This document shows, piece after piece, positions 34,982-43,833 of a stretch of 64,000 bases of DNA. A program made the position numbers and the translations under genes. This stretch comes from JAAXGI01 sp965206975 (lineage in GTDB: Bacteria; Gemmatimonadota; Gemmatimonadetes; Longimicrobiales; Gaopeijiaceae). The stretch lies in contig OZ242253.1 in the NCBI GenBank assembly GCA_965206975.1, positions 1,550,001 through 1,614,000 on the forward strand, in the 5' to 3' direction. Positions within the stretch are counted from its first letter, which is position 1, and each line of letters begins with the position of its first letter. Under the pieces are notes generated by a model. It did no database searches, was not told where the DNA came from, and saw nothing but the letters and a program-made list of their open reading frames with translations.

Positions 34982-36238
34982 CTACCGGGAGACGTCCAGG
35001 AGGGATTTGAGCTCCTCGTCCGTCAGCTCGGCGGCGGACCGGCTCCCGATACCTCGTCCCGCGCGGGACCGGCGCTCCCGCTCGGATTCCGCTGCTTCCA
35101 CGGGGCTTCCCCCGTAGTCGTATTCCGGGAGAGAGACTCTCTCGATCCGCCGCCCGAGCCGGTGCTCGATCGAGCGGAGGTAGCCGAGTTCCCCGCCCGT
35201 CACGAATGTGACGGCCGTGCCCAGAGCGCCCGCGCGTCCCGTGCGCCCGATCCGGTGTACGTAGTCGTCGGGGTCGAGGGGAATGTCGTAGTTCACCACA
35301 TGGGAGATGCCCTCCACATCCAGGCCTCTCTGGGCCAGGTCCGTTGCGACCAGCACCCGGATGCTCCCCGAGGCAAAGCGGTCGAGCGCCCGCACCCGGT
35401 GGCGCATCTGCCGGTCGGAGTGCATCGCGTCCGTGGCGATGTCCGCCTGCTCGAGTCGCCCGCAGAGCGCGTCGGCACCCGACTTGGTCCTGGCAAAGGC
35501 GAGGATCTGATCCCACCCCGGCCCCTCGAGGAGGCGGAGGAAGAGGTCAGGCTTCCTCGTCGGCTTGACCGTGTAGACGACCTCCCGGATCCCTGGTGCC
35601 GTCGTCCCCTCCGGAGCGGCCTCGAGCCAGAGGGGATCGCGCGTGATCTGGAGGGCGAGTGCATGCACGCCGTTCGGCATTGTGGCGGAAAAGAGCATGC
35701 TCTGGCGGCCCCTCGGCGAGCGGCGCACCACGTCCTCTATCTGTATCCGAAAGCCCATGTCGAGCATCCGGTCCGCCTCGTCGAGGACGAGAATGCGAAT
35801 CTTCGAGAGATCGACCGCGCCGCGCTGGAGGTGATCGTTGAGGCGTCCCGGTGTCGCTGCCACGATCTCGTAGCCGGACCTGAGGGCGTCGAGCTGGGGA
35901 CCGTACGGCATCCCTCCTACCACGACGCCCACGCGGAGCCGGCTCTCCTGCGCCAATGCGGCCGCCTCTTCCGCGACCTGCTGGGCGAGTTCCCGCGCCG
36001 GGCAGAGAACGAGAAGCTGAAGGCCGCCCCCGGCCGTGATACGCTCGACGGATGGAAGGACGAAGGCACCGGTCTTTCCCGTCCCGGTCTGGGCGATGCC
36101 GACGAGATCCCGGCCCTTGAGCGCGGTCGGGATCGCCTGCGCCTGAATGGGCGTGGGAGTCTCCCACCCCATCGCGGCAACCGCCCGGAGCCGCTCCGGC
36201 GCAAGCCCTAGGTCCTGAAACGAGCCTACTTCGGCCAA
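34982..36238 (-). CDS. DEAD-box ATP-dependent RNA helicase
   Basis: A 418-aa RNA helicase for ribosome assembly or RNA decay. The TTG start at 36238 has GGAGG seven bases upstream and leads straight into the Q-motif region (FQDLGLAPERLRAV, TPTPIQAQAIP). Motif I AQTGTGKT, motif II LVLDEADRMLDMGF, motif III SAT, and motif VI HRIGRTGR are all intact. The C-terminal extension is short and charged. It is the active counterpart of the degenerate DEAD-box protein at 39.4 kb. Confidence 0.95.
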   Translation of the reverse strand: MAEVGSFQDLGLAPERLRAVAAMGWETPTPIQAQAIPTALKGRDLVGIAQTGTGKTGAFVLPSVERITAGGGLQLLVLCPARELAQQVAEEAAALAQESRLRVGVVVGGMPYGPQLDALRSGYEIVAATPGRLNDHLQRGAVDLSKIRILVLDEADRMLDMGFRIQIEDVVRRSPRGRQSMLFSATMPNGVHALALQITRDPLWLEAAPEGTTAPGIREVVYTVKPTRKPDLFLRLLEGPGWDQILAFARTKSGADALCGRLEQADIATDAMHSDRQMRHRVRALDRFASGSIRVLVATDLAQRGLDVEGISHVVNYDIPLDPDDYVHRIGRTGRAGALGTAVTFVTGGELGYLRSIEHRLGRRIERVSLPEYDYGGSPVEAAESERERRSRAGRGIGSRSAAELTDEELKSLLDVSR

Positions 36239-37040
36239 TTCTTCCCTCCCCTTCTCTGTGGTTCCCCGTAGCCCTCGGTGGGAGAGACTTGCGGCGACAA
36301 CACACATCGTCTTGACGAATTCCTCACACTTCCCCTCGCGAGTCGTTTCTCCGGGCGGCTCTCACCCGGCACCCGGCCGGGTCCGTCCAGAATGTGCCCC
36401 CAGCGCCGGCGGTCCCCCGATCACACTCGTGACCCGGCCGGGCTTCCCCCGCTCCCAACATTGTGGCGATACCGACGACCTGCACGGAATGCCGATCGGG
36501 TGGAGATGACGAGCGACGAGAGGGGGGAGCGATCGGATGACGAGGGTGGCGTGGAATCGAGGGAGGCGTCCGGCTCTGGTCTCGGAGGTCGTGGCGAAGC
36601 CGGTCCGCTGTGATAGCCGAGGGGATCCGCACGGGCGGGGTTCCGCCCGAAGTCGCGGCACCACCATACCCCGCCGGCCGAGGAAGAGGTCCGATCTCCG
36701 TCCTCGTCCCGCTAGCCCGGGCAGGACAAGGCGCGGCACCGGTGTCGGCCCACCCAGATCGCGAGACCCCGGTGCGCTCCCGAGCGCGAGGGCACACCAC
36801 GGTGTCGCAACCTTTCTTCGGTCCCCGGCGGGCCAGGGATCGCAATCCGGCTCACCCCTTCCGCGTGGGCCACCGATCGTATCGGCGAGCCGGAGAGTCA
36901 CCTGTATGTCCTTCGTGACCACCGGGGGCCGCCTGTGCGCCGCCGGAGGTCTCACCGCCAGTGAGAGTGTGTGCGGTGGATGGACTTGCTCCCCAGTGGG
37001 TCGAACCGCATCCGGAGTTTCGGCGACGTCCCGCGGCATG
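36239..37040. other. 802-bp spacer, no gene recognised
   Basis: The longest gene-free stretch in the window. It lies upstream of the helicase and downstream of the aminotransferase (both minus strand). Open frames exist on both strands, but they are Arg/Pro/Gly-rich and mutually overlapping, with no recognisable domain. A GGTTCGACC string near 37007 on the minus strand recalls a tRNA T-loop, but flanking stems do not form. Confidence 0.5.
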
Positions 37041-38225
37041 CTACGAAGCGAGCCGCTCGATCGCTTCTTCCAGCTCCTTGTCCGAGGCGGCGTAGCTCAG
37101 CCGGACGTAGCGGTCGTCGCCGAAGGCGGAGCCGGGAACGAGCGCCACCCCCTTTTCCTCGAGGACCCGGGAACACCATTCCGAGGACCCCGAGATCCCC
37201 TCCCCGTAGTCGGAGTCGACGCGGAGGAAGAGGTAGAAGGCGCCTTCGGGCGTAAGGAAGGAGTAGTCGGGGAGCTTTTCCCTGAGGAGCCGAACGACGA
37301 GATCCCGTCGGCGGTGGAAAGCCGCGACCATGTCGTGAACCGTGGCCTCCGCCCGCCCCCGCTCCGTCAGGGCGACGAGAGCGGCCACCTGCGAGGGCGT
37401 GGCCGGATTCGAGGTGATCTGGCTCTGGAGTGCACCGGCCTTCGAGGCGAGTTCGGGAGCGGAGATCGCGTACCCGATCCGCCAGCCCGTCATCGCGAAC
37501 GTCTTGGAGACGCCGTCGACCAGGACGAAGGGGCCCACCTCGGCGGGATCAAGGTCCAGGATCCCCGGTGCGATGGGATGGTCCGGAAGGAAGCAGATCC
37601 GGCGGTAGATCTCATCGCTGATGAGCCAGACGTTCCGCTCCCTCGCCCACGCGGCGACGGCCGTTAGCTCCCCTAACGAATACACGGTGCCGGTCGGGTT
37701 CGAGGGGGAGCAGAGGATGAGACCCCGCGTCTTCGGCGTCCACACCCCCTCCAGCTCCTCGGGGGCCAGCCGGAAGTCCCGCTCCTCGGCGCCGGAGACG
37801 GCCACGGGCCGGGCCCGGGCGAGCCCCACGATTTCGGGGTAGCTCGTCCAGTAGGGCGCCGCGACCAAGACGTCATCGCCCGGTCCGAAGAGGGTGAAGC
37901 ACGCATTGAACAGCGACTGCTTTGCCCCGGCGCTGACCACGACGTTGCCTGCGCCGAGCTCCCAGGCGGGGTGGGCCCGCGTCATCGCGTCCTCGGCTAC
38001 GGCCTGCCTTAGTTCGGGGAGCCCCGAGGCCGGCGTGTAGCGCGTGCGACCTTCCCTGATCCCCTGTATCCCGGCCTCCGAGATCCAGGCAGGAGTGTCG
38101 AAGTCGGGCTCGCCAGCGCTAAGATTGATGATGTCACGGCCTTCCGCGGCGAGTTTCTTCGCGAGGGAGCTGACCGCCATGGTGGCCGAAGGCTGAAGCG
38201 TAGAGATATTCTCGCTGTAGATCAT
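37041..38225 (-). CDS. class I/II PLP-dependent aminotransferase (aspartate/prephenate type)
   Basis: A 394-aa fold-type I aminotransferase. IINLSAGEPDFDTP, YTPASGLPELRQAV, CSPSNPTGTVYS and ISDEIYRRI are typical of the thermophilic-type aspartate aminotransferase branch. The PLP lysine is in DGVSKTFAMTGWRIGYA. ATG 38225 gives MIYSENISTLQPSATMAVS; the open frame runs on for ~640 further codons, but that extension is antisense to three real plus-strand genes and is not coding. Substrate: aspartate, possibly also prephenate. Confidence 0.94.
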   Translation of the reverse strand: MIYSENISTLQPSATMAVSSLAKKLAAEGRDIINLSAGEPDFDTPAWISEAGIQGIREGRTRYTPASGLPELRQAVAEDAMTRAHPAWELGAGNVVVSAGAKQSLFNACFTLFGPGDDVLVAAPYWTSYPEIVGLARARPVAVSGAEERDFRLAPEELEGVWTPKTRGLILCSPSNPTGTVYSLGELTAVAAWARERNVWLISDEIYRRICFLPDHPIAPGILDLDPAEVGPFVLVDGVSKTFAMTGWRIGYAISAPELASKAGALQSQITSNPATPSQVAALVALTERGRAEATVHDMVAAFHRRRDLVVRLLREKLPDYSFLTPEGAFYLFLRVDSDYGEGISGSSEWCSRVLEEKGVALVPGSAFGDDRYVRLSYAASDKELEEAIERLAS

Positions 38226-38416
38226 GGATTCACGCGGGCGGCGCTTGGTGCCAAGTGGGTGGACGGGGGTAGACGCGGGGCCGGTTCGATGATGGCGAAG
38301 GTGGAATATCAAAGCCTGATGGGGGGGGAGCAACGGGTTCGGCGCCGCCTGCGGGGTGCCCGCCCGGGGCCGGAGGCCCGACGGGACCGCGTTTCCGGGA
38401 TCCGGGGCGGACCGTC

Positions 38417-39079
38417 GTGACCTCCCTACGAGTCCGCGTTGCGTACGACTACGTGGACCCCGGCTCGTATCTGGCGGCGCACCTCCTCGACCGCTGGACC
38501 GCCGAGGAGGTGTGGAAGCTGGAGATCGACTGGGTTCCCCTCGAGCTGAGCGTTCCGCCGGGGGCGCCCGTCGATCCTGGGGTGCCCGCGTGGTCGGCGA
38601 TGACCCGGGCGATGCGCCGGCATGCCGTCGAGGCGGAGATCCCCTTCTCCCCCCCGGCGCGGCTTCCCTGGAGCCGGAAGGCGCACGAGCTGGTGCTGCA
38701 TGCCCGTGAGAGGGGTTGCTTCGACTCCGTTCACCGGGCACTCTTGGAGGCGCATTTCTCGGGTTCGGGAGACATCGGCCGGATCGATGTTCTCGTGGGG
38801 ATCGCGGCCGGGGAGGGGCTCGATCCCGGGGAGGTCCGGACGGTCCTCGGGGTGGACCGCTACCGACCGGAGGTGGAGCGACTCCGGCAAGCCGCCCGGA
38901 GCGCCGGTGTCCGCGGGGTACCGACATTCGAGTCGGGGGGCGCGAGGCTCGAGGGGCTGGGAGCGCCTTCCGCGCTTCGGGTCTTCCTCGAGGGTGCGGC
39001 CGGACCCGGCGCGGACCAGACGGGGGGAAAGCGCCGAAGGGGCGGCCCATGCGCCCCCTCAATTCGAACCCGGATTTGA
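38417..39079 (+). CDS. DsbA-fold protein, FrnE/2-hydroxychromene isomerase-like
   Basis: A 220-aa thioredoxin-superfamily protein from GTG 38417. It opens VRVAYDYVDPGSYLAAHLLD: the active-site CxxC of true DsbA is replaced by a YVDPGSY sequence, as in isomerase or glutathione-transferase kappa relatives. SVHRALLEAHFSGSGDIGRIDVLVGIA and GVRGVPTFESGG (the cis-Pro loop) complete the family pattern. Substrate unknown. It precedes a small protein and the degenerate helicase on the same strand with gaps of 13 and 9 bases, so the three may form an operon. Confidence 0.83.
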   Translation: MTSLRVRVAYDYVDPGSYLAAHLLDRWTAEEVWKLEIDWVPLELSVPPGAPVDPGVPAWSAMTRAMRRHAVEAEIPFSPPARLPWSRKAHELVLHARERGCFDSVHRALLEAHFSGSGDIGRIDVLVGIAAGEGLDPGEVRTVLGVDRYRPEVERLRQAARSAGVRGVPTFESGGARLEGLGAPSALRVFLEGAAGPGADQTGGKRRRGGPCAPSIRTRI

Positions 39080-39092
39080 CAGGGATAATACG

Positions 39093-39407
39093 ATGGCGGG
39101 GTATGTAAGGAAGACGGTACTGTCTCCCAGCGACGTGTTCGCCCGCGCCCGCGAGATCCTTCCAGAGCGGGTAGGCCTCGAGGTCTCCCGGAGCTCGGAG
39201 TATGCGACCACGTACGCGGGCACCGAGGGGTCGGTCCTCCTCTCCGCCCACCGGCACTCGCTCTACACCGAGGTGACGGCCGATACCGATCGCCTTCGGA
39301 CATCCAGGCTCGACTACGAGGTCCAGAACTTCCTGAACCTCCTTCCCTACGAAGTGGGAGACCGCGGGGGTCCAGGCTCGGGCGATCCTTCGGGAGACGC
39401 TTGGTAG
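39093..39407 (+). CDS. small conserved hypothetical protein
   Basis: A 104-aa protein from ATG 39093 (MAGYVRKTVLSPSDVFARAREI). It has a DUF-like alpha/beta layout: RVGLEVSRSSEYATTYAGTE, SVLLSAHRHSLYTEVTADTD, RLDYEVQNFLNLLPYE. Longer open frame upstream overlaps the DsbA-fold gene in another frame and is rejected. It sits between the DsbA-fold protein and the degenerate helicase. Function unknown. Confidence 0.7.
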   Translation: MAGYVRKTVLSPSDVFARAREILPERVGLEVSRSSEYATTYAGTEGSVLLSAHRHSLYTEVTADTDRLRTSRLDYEVQNFLNLLPYEVGDRGGPGSGDPSGDAW

Positions 39408-39416
39408 GCCACCCTC

Positions 39417-41015
39417 ATGGATTCTTTCGATCGGCTCGGACTCTCCTCCTCCGTCGTAGAGGCTCTCGTGGCCGAGGGCTTCGAGCTCCCGACCGCGCTG
39501 CAGGAGATGGCGGTCCCGGTGATCCGTCGCGGGACCTCCTGCGTGCTCCGTGCCTCCCCGGGTGCCGGGCTCCTCGTGTCCTACGGTGCCCCGCTCCTTG
39601 ACCGCATCGAGCCCGGTCGCGGCCGCCCCGGTGCGATTGTCCTCGCGGGGGAGTGGGAGAGGGCGAGGGGGCTCGCCCTCTCGCTCGCCAGGATCGGATG
39701 GGGCACCGGTCACCGGATCGGGGCCCTCGGTGCCCCGTGGGTAAGGCCCGAAGGATCGGACATACTCTTCTCGACGCTCGAGGGGCTCGAGCGGGCGATT
39801 CGTTCGGCGAGGGTCAAGACGGACGCAGTTGAGTCTCTCGTGGTGGATGGCGCCTTCGGGATCCTCTCTTCGAAGGAGAGTGCGGCGCGCCTCGCAGCTC
39901 TCCTTCCACTCTTCGCCTCCGAGGAGCTCCAGGTCGTTTTGGTGAGCGACCCCTTCACGGAGTCCGTCGGCCGATGGGTCGACATGCACATGCACAGGGC
40001 CGTCTTCCTCCCCGCCGAGGCACCGGGGGGGGCGCCACCCTCGTCGCCCGCAGAGCGGGGAACGCTCCAGGTGGTGACATTCGAGGAGGAGGTCGAGAGG
40101 GTCCTGCCCCGCGTGGTGGAGAGGCGTCTCTCGGAGGGGAAGCGGCATGTGCTCATCTTTGCCCGCTCCTACGATCGGGCTGCGGATCTCGGCGACCTGA
40201 TGACCCTGTACGGATCGGCCGTGGGTCGGCCCGGGGAGAGGGAGCGAGAGGTGTGGCTCGGGGTGGATCCGCTCGAGGCCCGGCCATCACTCGCGAGTGC
40301 GGTGGATGAGGATGTGGCGATCATCTCCACCGACGTTCCGGCTGACGCGGACGAGCTGGATCGCCGCCACAGGCGGCCGAGGGAGGGCGACGCGATCCTG
40401 GCCCATCCGCACGAGCTCCCGCACCTGCGCCAGATGGCCCGGGAGGCGGGTTACACGCTCGCGCCAACTGCCGCCCCGTCTCCCTTCGCGAAAGGCGAGT
40501 CGAGCTTCAGATCGAGGCTGGCTGGCGCGATCGAGCGGGAGGATTTGGCGCCGTACCTGGCTCTGCTCGAGCCGCTCATCCGAGCGTACAGCGCGGTGGA
40601 GGTGGCGGCCGCGCTGGCTATACTCCTCAGGCAGGCGGAGCGGGGCGGTGGAGGAAGTGGCGCGGTGGAGCCCCAGGGCGCGAAGGCCGTCGGGCCGGGA
40701 GACCGGCCACCGGCGTGGACCAAGCTCTTCCTGAGCGTTGGGAAGCGGGACGGGATCCAGGCGGGAGACCTCCTCGGAGCGGTCACAGGGGAGGCCGGAA
40801 TCGCGGGTAAGGAAGTGGGGCGGATCGAGGTTCGGGAATCCTACTCGCGGATCGAGGTGCACGACCCCGTGGCGGAGAGGGTGATCCGGGCGCTGAACGG
40901 AAGCTCGATCCGCGGGAGGAGCGTGCGCGTCGACTACGATCGCGGAGCGGGGGAGTCGATGGATGCGCCGCCCCTCCGAAGGAAGCGTGCCCCGAAGCGC
41001 AAGCGTGGTGGCTGA
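39417..41015 (+). CDS. degenerate DEAD-box protein with DbpA-type RNA-binding domain
   Basis: A 532-aa protein built like a DEAD-box helicase but with broken catalytic motifs. The Q-motif region is kept (GFELPTALQEMAVPVIRRG, residues 21-39). Motif I, normally AxTGxGKT, is ASPGAGLL (46-53), with no P-loop Lys. Motif II, normally DEAD, is VVDG (142-145). Motif III SAT is SDP (177-179), and motif VI is lost. The C-terminus (residues ~433-508, TKLFLSVGKRDGIQAGDLLGAV to RSVRVDYDR) matches the DbpA RNA-binding domain, followed by a basic tail. It probably binds rRNA without ATP-driven unwinding. Confidence 0.82.
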   Translation: MDSFDRLGLSSSVVEALVAEGFELPTALQEMAVPVIRRGTSCVLRASPGAGLLVSYGAPLLDRIEPGRGRPGAIVLAGEWERARGLALSLARIGWGTGHRIGALGAPWVRPEGSDILFSTLEGLERAIRSARVKTDAVESLVVDGAFGILSSKESAARLAALLPLFASEELQVVLVSDPFTESVGRWVDMHMHRAVFLPAEAPGGAPPSSPAERGTLQVVTFEEEVERVLPRVVERRLSEGKRHVLIFARSYDRAADLGDLMTLYGSAVGRPGEREREVWLGVDPLEARPSLASAVDEDVAIISTDVPADADELDRRHRRPREGDAILAHPHELPHLRQMAREAGYTLAPTAAPSPFAKGESSFRSRLAGAIEREDLAPYLALLEPLIRAYSAVEVAAALAILLRQAERGGGGSGAVEPQGAKAVGPGDRPPAWTKLFLSVGKRDGIQAGDLLGAVTGEAGIAGKEVGRIEVRESYSRIEVHDPVAERVIRALNGSSIRGRSVRVDYDRGAGESMDAPPLRRKRAPKRKRGG

Positions 41016-41633
41016 GGCAGACGTCGTAGCGGTGCTCCCCGTCCGGAGGAAAGCGGATGCGCTGCCGCTCCCGGAGCACGGGACGGCATCTCGCCTCCGG
41101 CCTTGGCTCGAGTATCATGCGCGGATTCGGGCCTCCTCCGGCCGCGGCCGGGAAGCTAGCGTAGGAGGAAGAAACTTTCGCAGGTGCCCTCCGGGGACAC
41201 CGGTTGATCGTGGGCATCGACGACCCTCGCGAGATTGCGGGTGCCGTGCTGGGGCGAATGCGGGCCGGGTCGCGCCGTTGATGGATTCCGGGGACGGCGG
41301 CACGTGGGACGCGCTGAGGGCCCCCCTTCCACGACCGTTCCGGGTGGCGACGCGGTGCGTTGCGGACTTGCGGTTGACGGCGTCCGGCGTCGGGCTCTCT
41401 CGCTATACTTCCGGTACTTCTCCTGACTCGGCGCAAGGAGCCGATCCGCCGACACCCAAATTCCCTTCCGCCCGGGAGCGGGTGGCGAGGAATCTCTTCG
41501 CACGGAATGCGATGCCCAAGCATGTGTCACCGAAGACTGGCGGGGCCGAAGCGGGCGGAGATGTTCGCTTGACGATGCACTTCCCGAGAAGACACGATCG
41601 GGGGCGAGTGCTTCTCCTTCTGCGGTTTCGGGA
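41016..41633. other. 618-bp spacer, no gene recognised
   Basis: This lies between the degenerate helicase and the zinc-ribbon gene. Frames open on both strands are low-complexity and unsupported by ribosome sites. A TATACT at 41403 resembles a -10 box, but the nearest TTGACG is 24 bases upstream, too far for a normal promoter. Confidence 0.5.
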
Positions 41634-42068
41634 ATGGAATCCATGACGCGGCCAGCCACGTATACTCGAGGGGAACGATCCGAGCTGCGGCTCCGCGCGC
41701 GGGAGGGGCAGTCCCTCCTCTGTCCGCGCTGTGCGGTTCCGCTCCTCGCGCGCGCGATCCACCCTACCCCGCAGGTCAGCTATGTGAGAACTCGGGTCTG
41801 GTGGTCGTGCGAGCGTTGCGGGAGGAGTACCGTCCTGGACGACTGGACCCGTCGGCACGGACGCGACGATCGGGCTCGGGACCTCACCGACGAGGGGGAC
41901 GTCCCCCTACGCCCCGGGGGCGAGGCTCGGCCGGAGCGAAGGCTGGGAGGGACGGCCCGCTCCGACGATGCATCGACGACGTCGGTGAGCTCCGGTGAGC
42001 CGCGGCCGTCGGCGGGCCGCCCGACTTCTTCCCCCCCCGGAGGCGGCACAGCGCTCTCCCGCCACTGA
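41634..42068 (+). CDS. small zinc-ribbon protein
   Basis: A 144-aa ORF. A zinc ribbon near the start pairs CPRC (LLCPRCAVPLLAR) with CERC (WSCERCGRSTVLDDW). The last ~70 residues are Gly/Pro/Arg/Ser-rich and likely disordered. Starts at 41634 and 41643 are both possible and neither has a strong ribosome site. It ends ten bases before lgt and may be co-transcribed. No family name recognised. Confidence 0.6.
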   Translation: MESMTRPATYTRGERSELRLRAREGQSLLCPRCAVPLLARAIHPTPQVSYVRTRVWWSCERCGRSTVLDDWTRRHGRDDRARDLTDEGDVPLRPGGEARPERRLGGTARSDDASTTSVSSGEPRPSAGRPTSSPPGGGTALSRH

Positions 42069-42077
42069 CACTCGATC

Positions 42078-42899
42078 ATGACACCCATCGTCCACAATAT
42101 CGACCCGTTTCTCATCCAGTTCACGGAAAGCTTCGGAATCCGGTGGTATTCCCTTCCGTACATGCTGGGGATGCTCTTCGTTTATCTCTCGCTACGCGGG
42201 GCGGCCCGGTCGGGAACGATTCGGAACCTGACCCCGGAGGTCGCAGAGAGCTTCGCTCTCGCCGCCATCCTCGCCGCCCTGATTGGGGCGCGCTTCTTCC
42301 ACGTCTTCGTATTCGAGTACAGCCTCTACGGCTTCGATCCGTTCGCATGGATCGCCGTCTGGCGCGGGGGCCTGGCCTTTCATGGGGGGTTGGCCGGCGT
42401 GCTCCTTGTGATCGCCTGGTTCACCCACAAATACGATCTCACCCTTTACCAGTTCACCGACCGGCTCGCGATTCCGGTCGCCCTCGCCCTGGCCTTCGGG
42501 CGGATCGCCAACTTCATCAACGCCGAGATGTACGGAACACCCTACGACGGCGCGTTTTGCGTCGATTATTCGCAGAGCGAATACATGGCGAACCCCCCGG
42601 TGGGATGCCGCCATCCCACCCAGCTCTATGAGTCCGCGAAGAATTTTGGGATGGCCGGGTTGTTCGCCTCGATGCGCCAGTGGTTCCGGCCGCCGCCCGG
42701 CGTGATTACCTGGGCGTTCTTTGCCTACTACGGATGGGTCCGCTTCGGGCTCATGTACTTGCGTGAGGAGGAGCGCGTGTGGCGAGGGTTGACCCTATCT
42801 CAGATCTTCTCGGCCGGCATGGGGGTGCTCGGAGTCGTCATGCTAGTCGTGGTGGTCGTGCGGTGGTCGAAGGGGCGGGGGGCAGCGTCGCCGCTGTGA
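42078..42899 (+). CDS. lgt: prolipoprotein diacylglyceryl transferase
   Basis: A 273-aa inner-membrane enzyme that attaches diacylglycerol to the lipobox Cys of prolipoproteins. The HGGL motif (GGLAFHGGLAGVLL) and the Lgt signature GRIANFINAEMYGTP are present, with VGCRHPTQLYES after it and about seven membrane helices. ATG 42078 is the only sensible start. Several lipobox proteins in this window (1.9, 23.8, 42.9 and 43.8 kb) would be substrates. Confidence 0.96.
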   Translation: MTPIVHNIDPFLIQFTESFGIRWYSLPYMLGMLFVYLSLRGAARSGTIRNLTPEVAESFALAAILAALIGARFFHVFVFEYSLYGFDPFAWIAVWRGGLAFHGGLAGVLLVIAWFTHKYDLTLYQFTDRLAIPVALALAFGRIANFINAEMYGTPYDGAFCVDYSQSEYMANPPVGCRHPTQLYESAKNFGMAGLFASMRQWFRPPPGVITWAFFAYYGWVRFGLMYLREEERVWRGLTLSQIFSAGMGVLGVVMLVVVVVRWSKGRGAASPL

Positions 42900-42926
42900 A
42901 GGCGGCGCTCGATCCGCGGGCAGCCT

Positions 42927-43343
42927 TCATGGCACCGGATCGCTGACTCCGCTTCGCAGGAAGACTGCCGGGCCGTCCAAGGGGAGTTCGGCGATACTCC
43001 CCGCCATTCGGTGCTTCCTCGTCAGTTCCCCCAGGAAAGTCGCGTGAGTTCCGCCCGAGTAGCGCCTAAGGACAAGTCGAATCTGCTCTCCCGGAGACGC
43101 GCTGCCAGTGATGTCACCCGAGAAGAAGAGTGCTCCGCGCCTCTCCCACCACCCGGTGATCGATCCGTCCGCGCTCGCCCGGATATTCAGGCTTACACCC
43201 TGCCCCGCTGTGATTTTCTGCAGGCTGCCGGCTCCGTGCCACGTTCCCGTTACGCTCACGGCATCCAAGTTCGTGGCCGAATCACACGCCGACACGACGA
43301 GGGCCACGGCGGCGACCCGCGACAATCGCTTCCAAAGCCGCAT
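42927..43343 (-). CDS. putative lipoprotein, beta-rich, unknown function
   Basis: A 138-aa protein. ATG 43343 (MRLWKRLSRVAAVALVVSACD) leads into a lipobox ending at about Cys20. The mature part has a SVTGTWHGAGSLQKI beginning, then SITGWWERRGALFFSGDITGS and RLVLRRYSGGTHATFLGELT: a short up-and-down beta structure of the lipocalin-like 'GTWxG' kind. No named family. It faces lgt convergently and is divergent from the NHL lipoprotein. Confidence 0.72.
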   Translation of the reverse strand: MRLWKRLSRVAAVALVVSACDSATNLDAVSVTGTWHGAGSLQKITAGQGVSLNIRASADGSITGWWERRGALFFSGDITGSASPGEQIRLVLRRYSGGTHATFLGELTRKHRMAGSIAELPLDGPAVFLRSGVSDPVP

Positions 43344-43833
43344 CGTCTTCCGTCCTCGACCTGCCGGGGTGTTGGCGTGCGAACGAGTTGCATCCTGCGG
43401 GCCGGCGAGGGGTCCGGGCAAGTTGCACAGGGCTCCGGCACCTCGCCCGGCATGCGTGTGTGGGAAGCGCGGTCTGCCAGCTGGGGTCGCCCGCTCCCGG
43501 CGGTGCGGAGCGCCTTGGCGTGGAGGAGCGAGGAGCCTCGGGGGAGGAACTTTCGCCGCACCGGGTCCCGCGGAATGCGCACGGCGCCGTCTCGAGGGCG
43601 CCCGACCTCGCGCCTCCAGCCTTCCGAAGGGGGAAGCCGGGGAGTCGTCCCGTGCCTCTCGCCCCGGAGCCAGCCGATGACCGCGTGAGCCCAGGATGGC
43701 TGGACGTGCGCGATGCGATCTCTAGCGCCCCGCCCGCGGAGATGCCATTCTGGATGCTACTCACACACTTGTCGTGGGGAGGGAGTCCGAAGGTGGCCCC
43801 CTCTCCGGCCCCAATTCAACGCAAGGAGGGACC
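43344..43833. other. 490-bp divergent spacer, no gene recognised
   Basis: Between two divergent exported-protein genes. It should contain both promoters, but I found no convincing -35/-10 pair. Open frames crossing it lack any recognisable feature. Confidence 0.48.

Noticed and set aside
37001..37020. T-loop-like GGTTCGACC string on the minus strand
   Set aside because: No matching stems for a tRNA acceptor, anticodon or T arm form around it.
38226..40148. Very long minus-strand open frame that extends the aminotransferase upstream by about 640 codons
   Set aside because: It is antisense to three credible plus-strand genes and its residues are Arg/Pro/Gly-rich. The aminotransferase fold starts at 38225.
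41371..41408. TTGACG and TATACT near the zinc-ribbon gene
   Set aside because: Spacer is 24 bases, too long for a sigma-70 type promoter.
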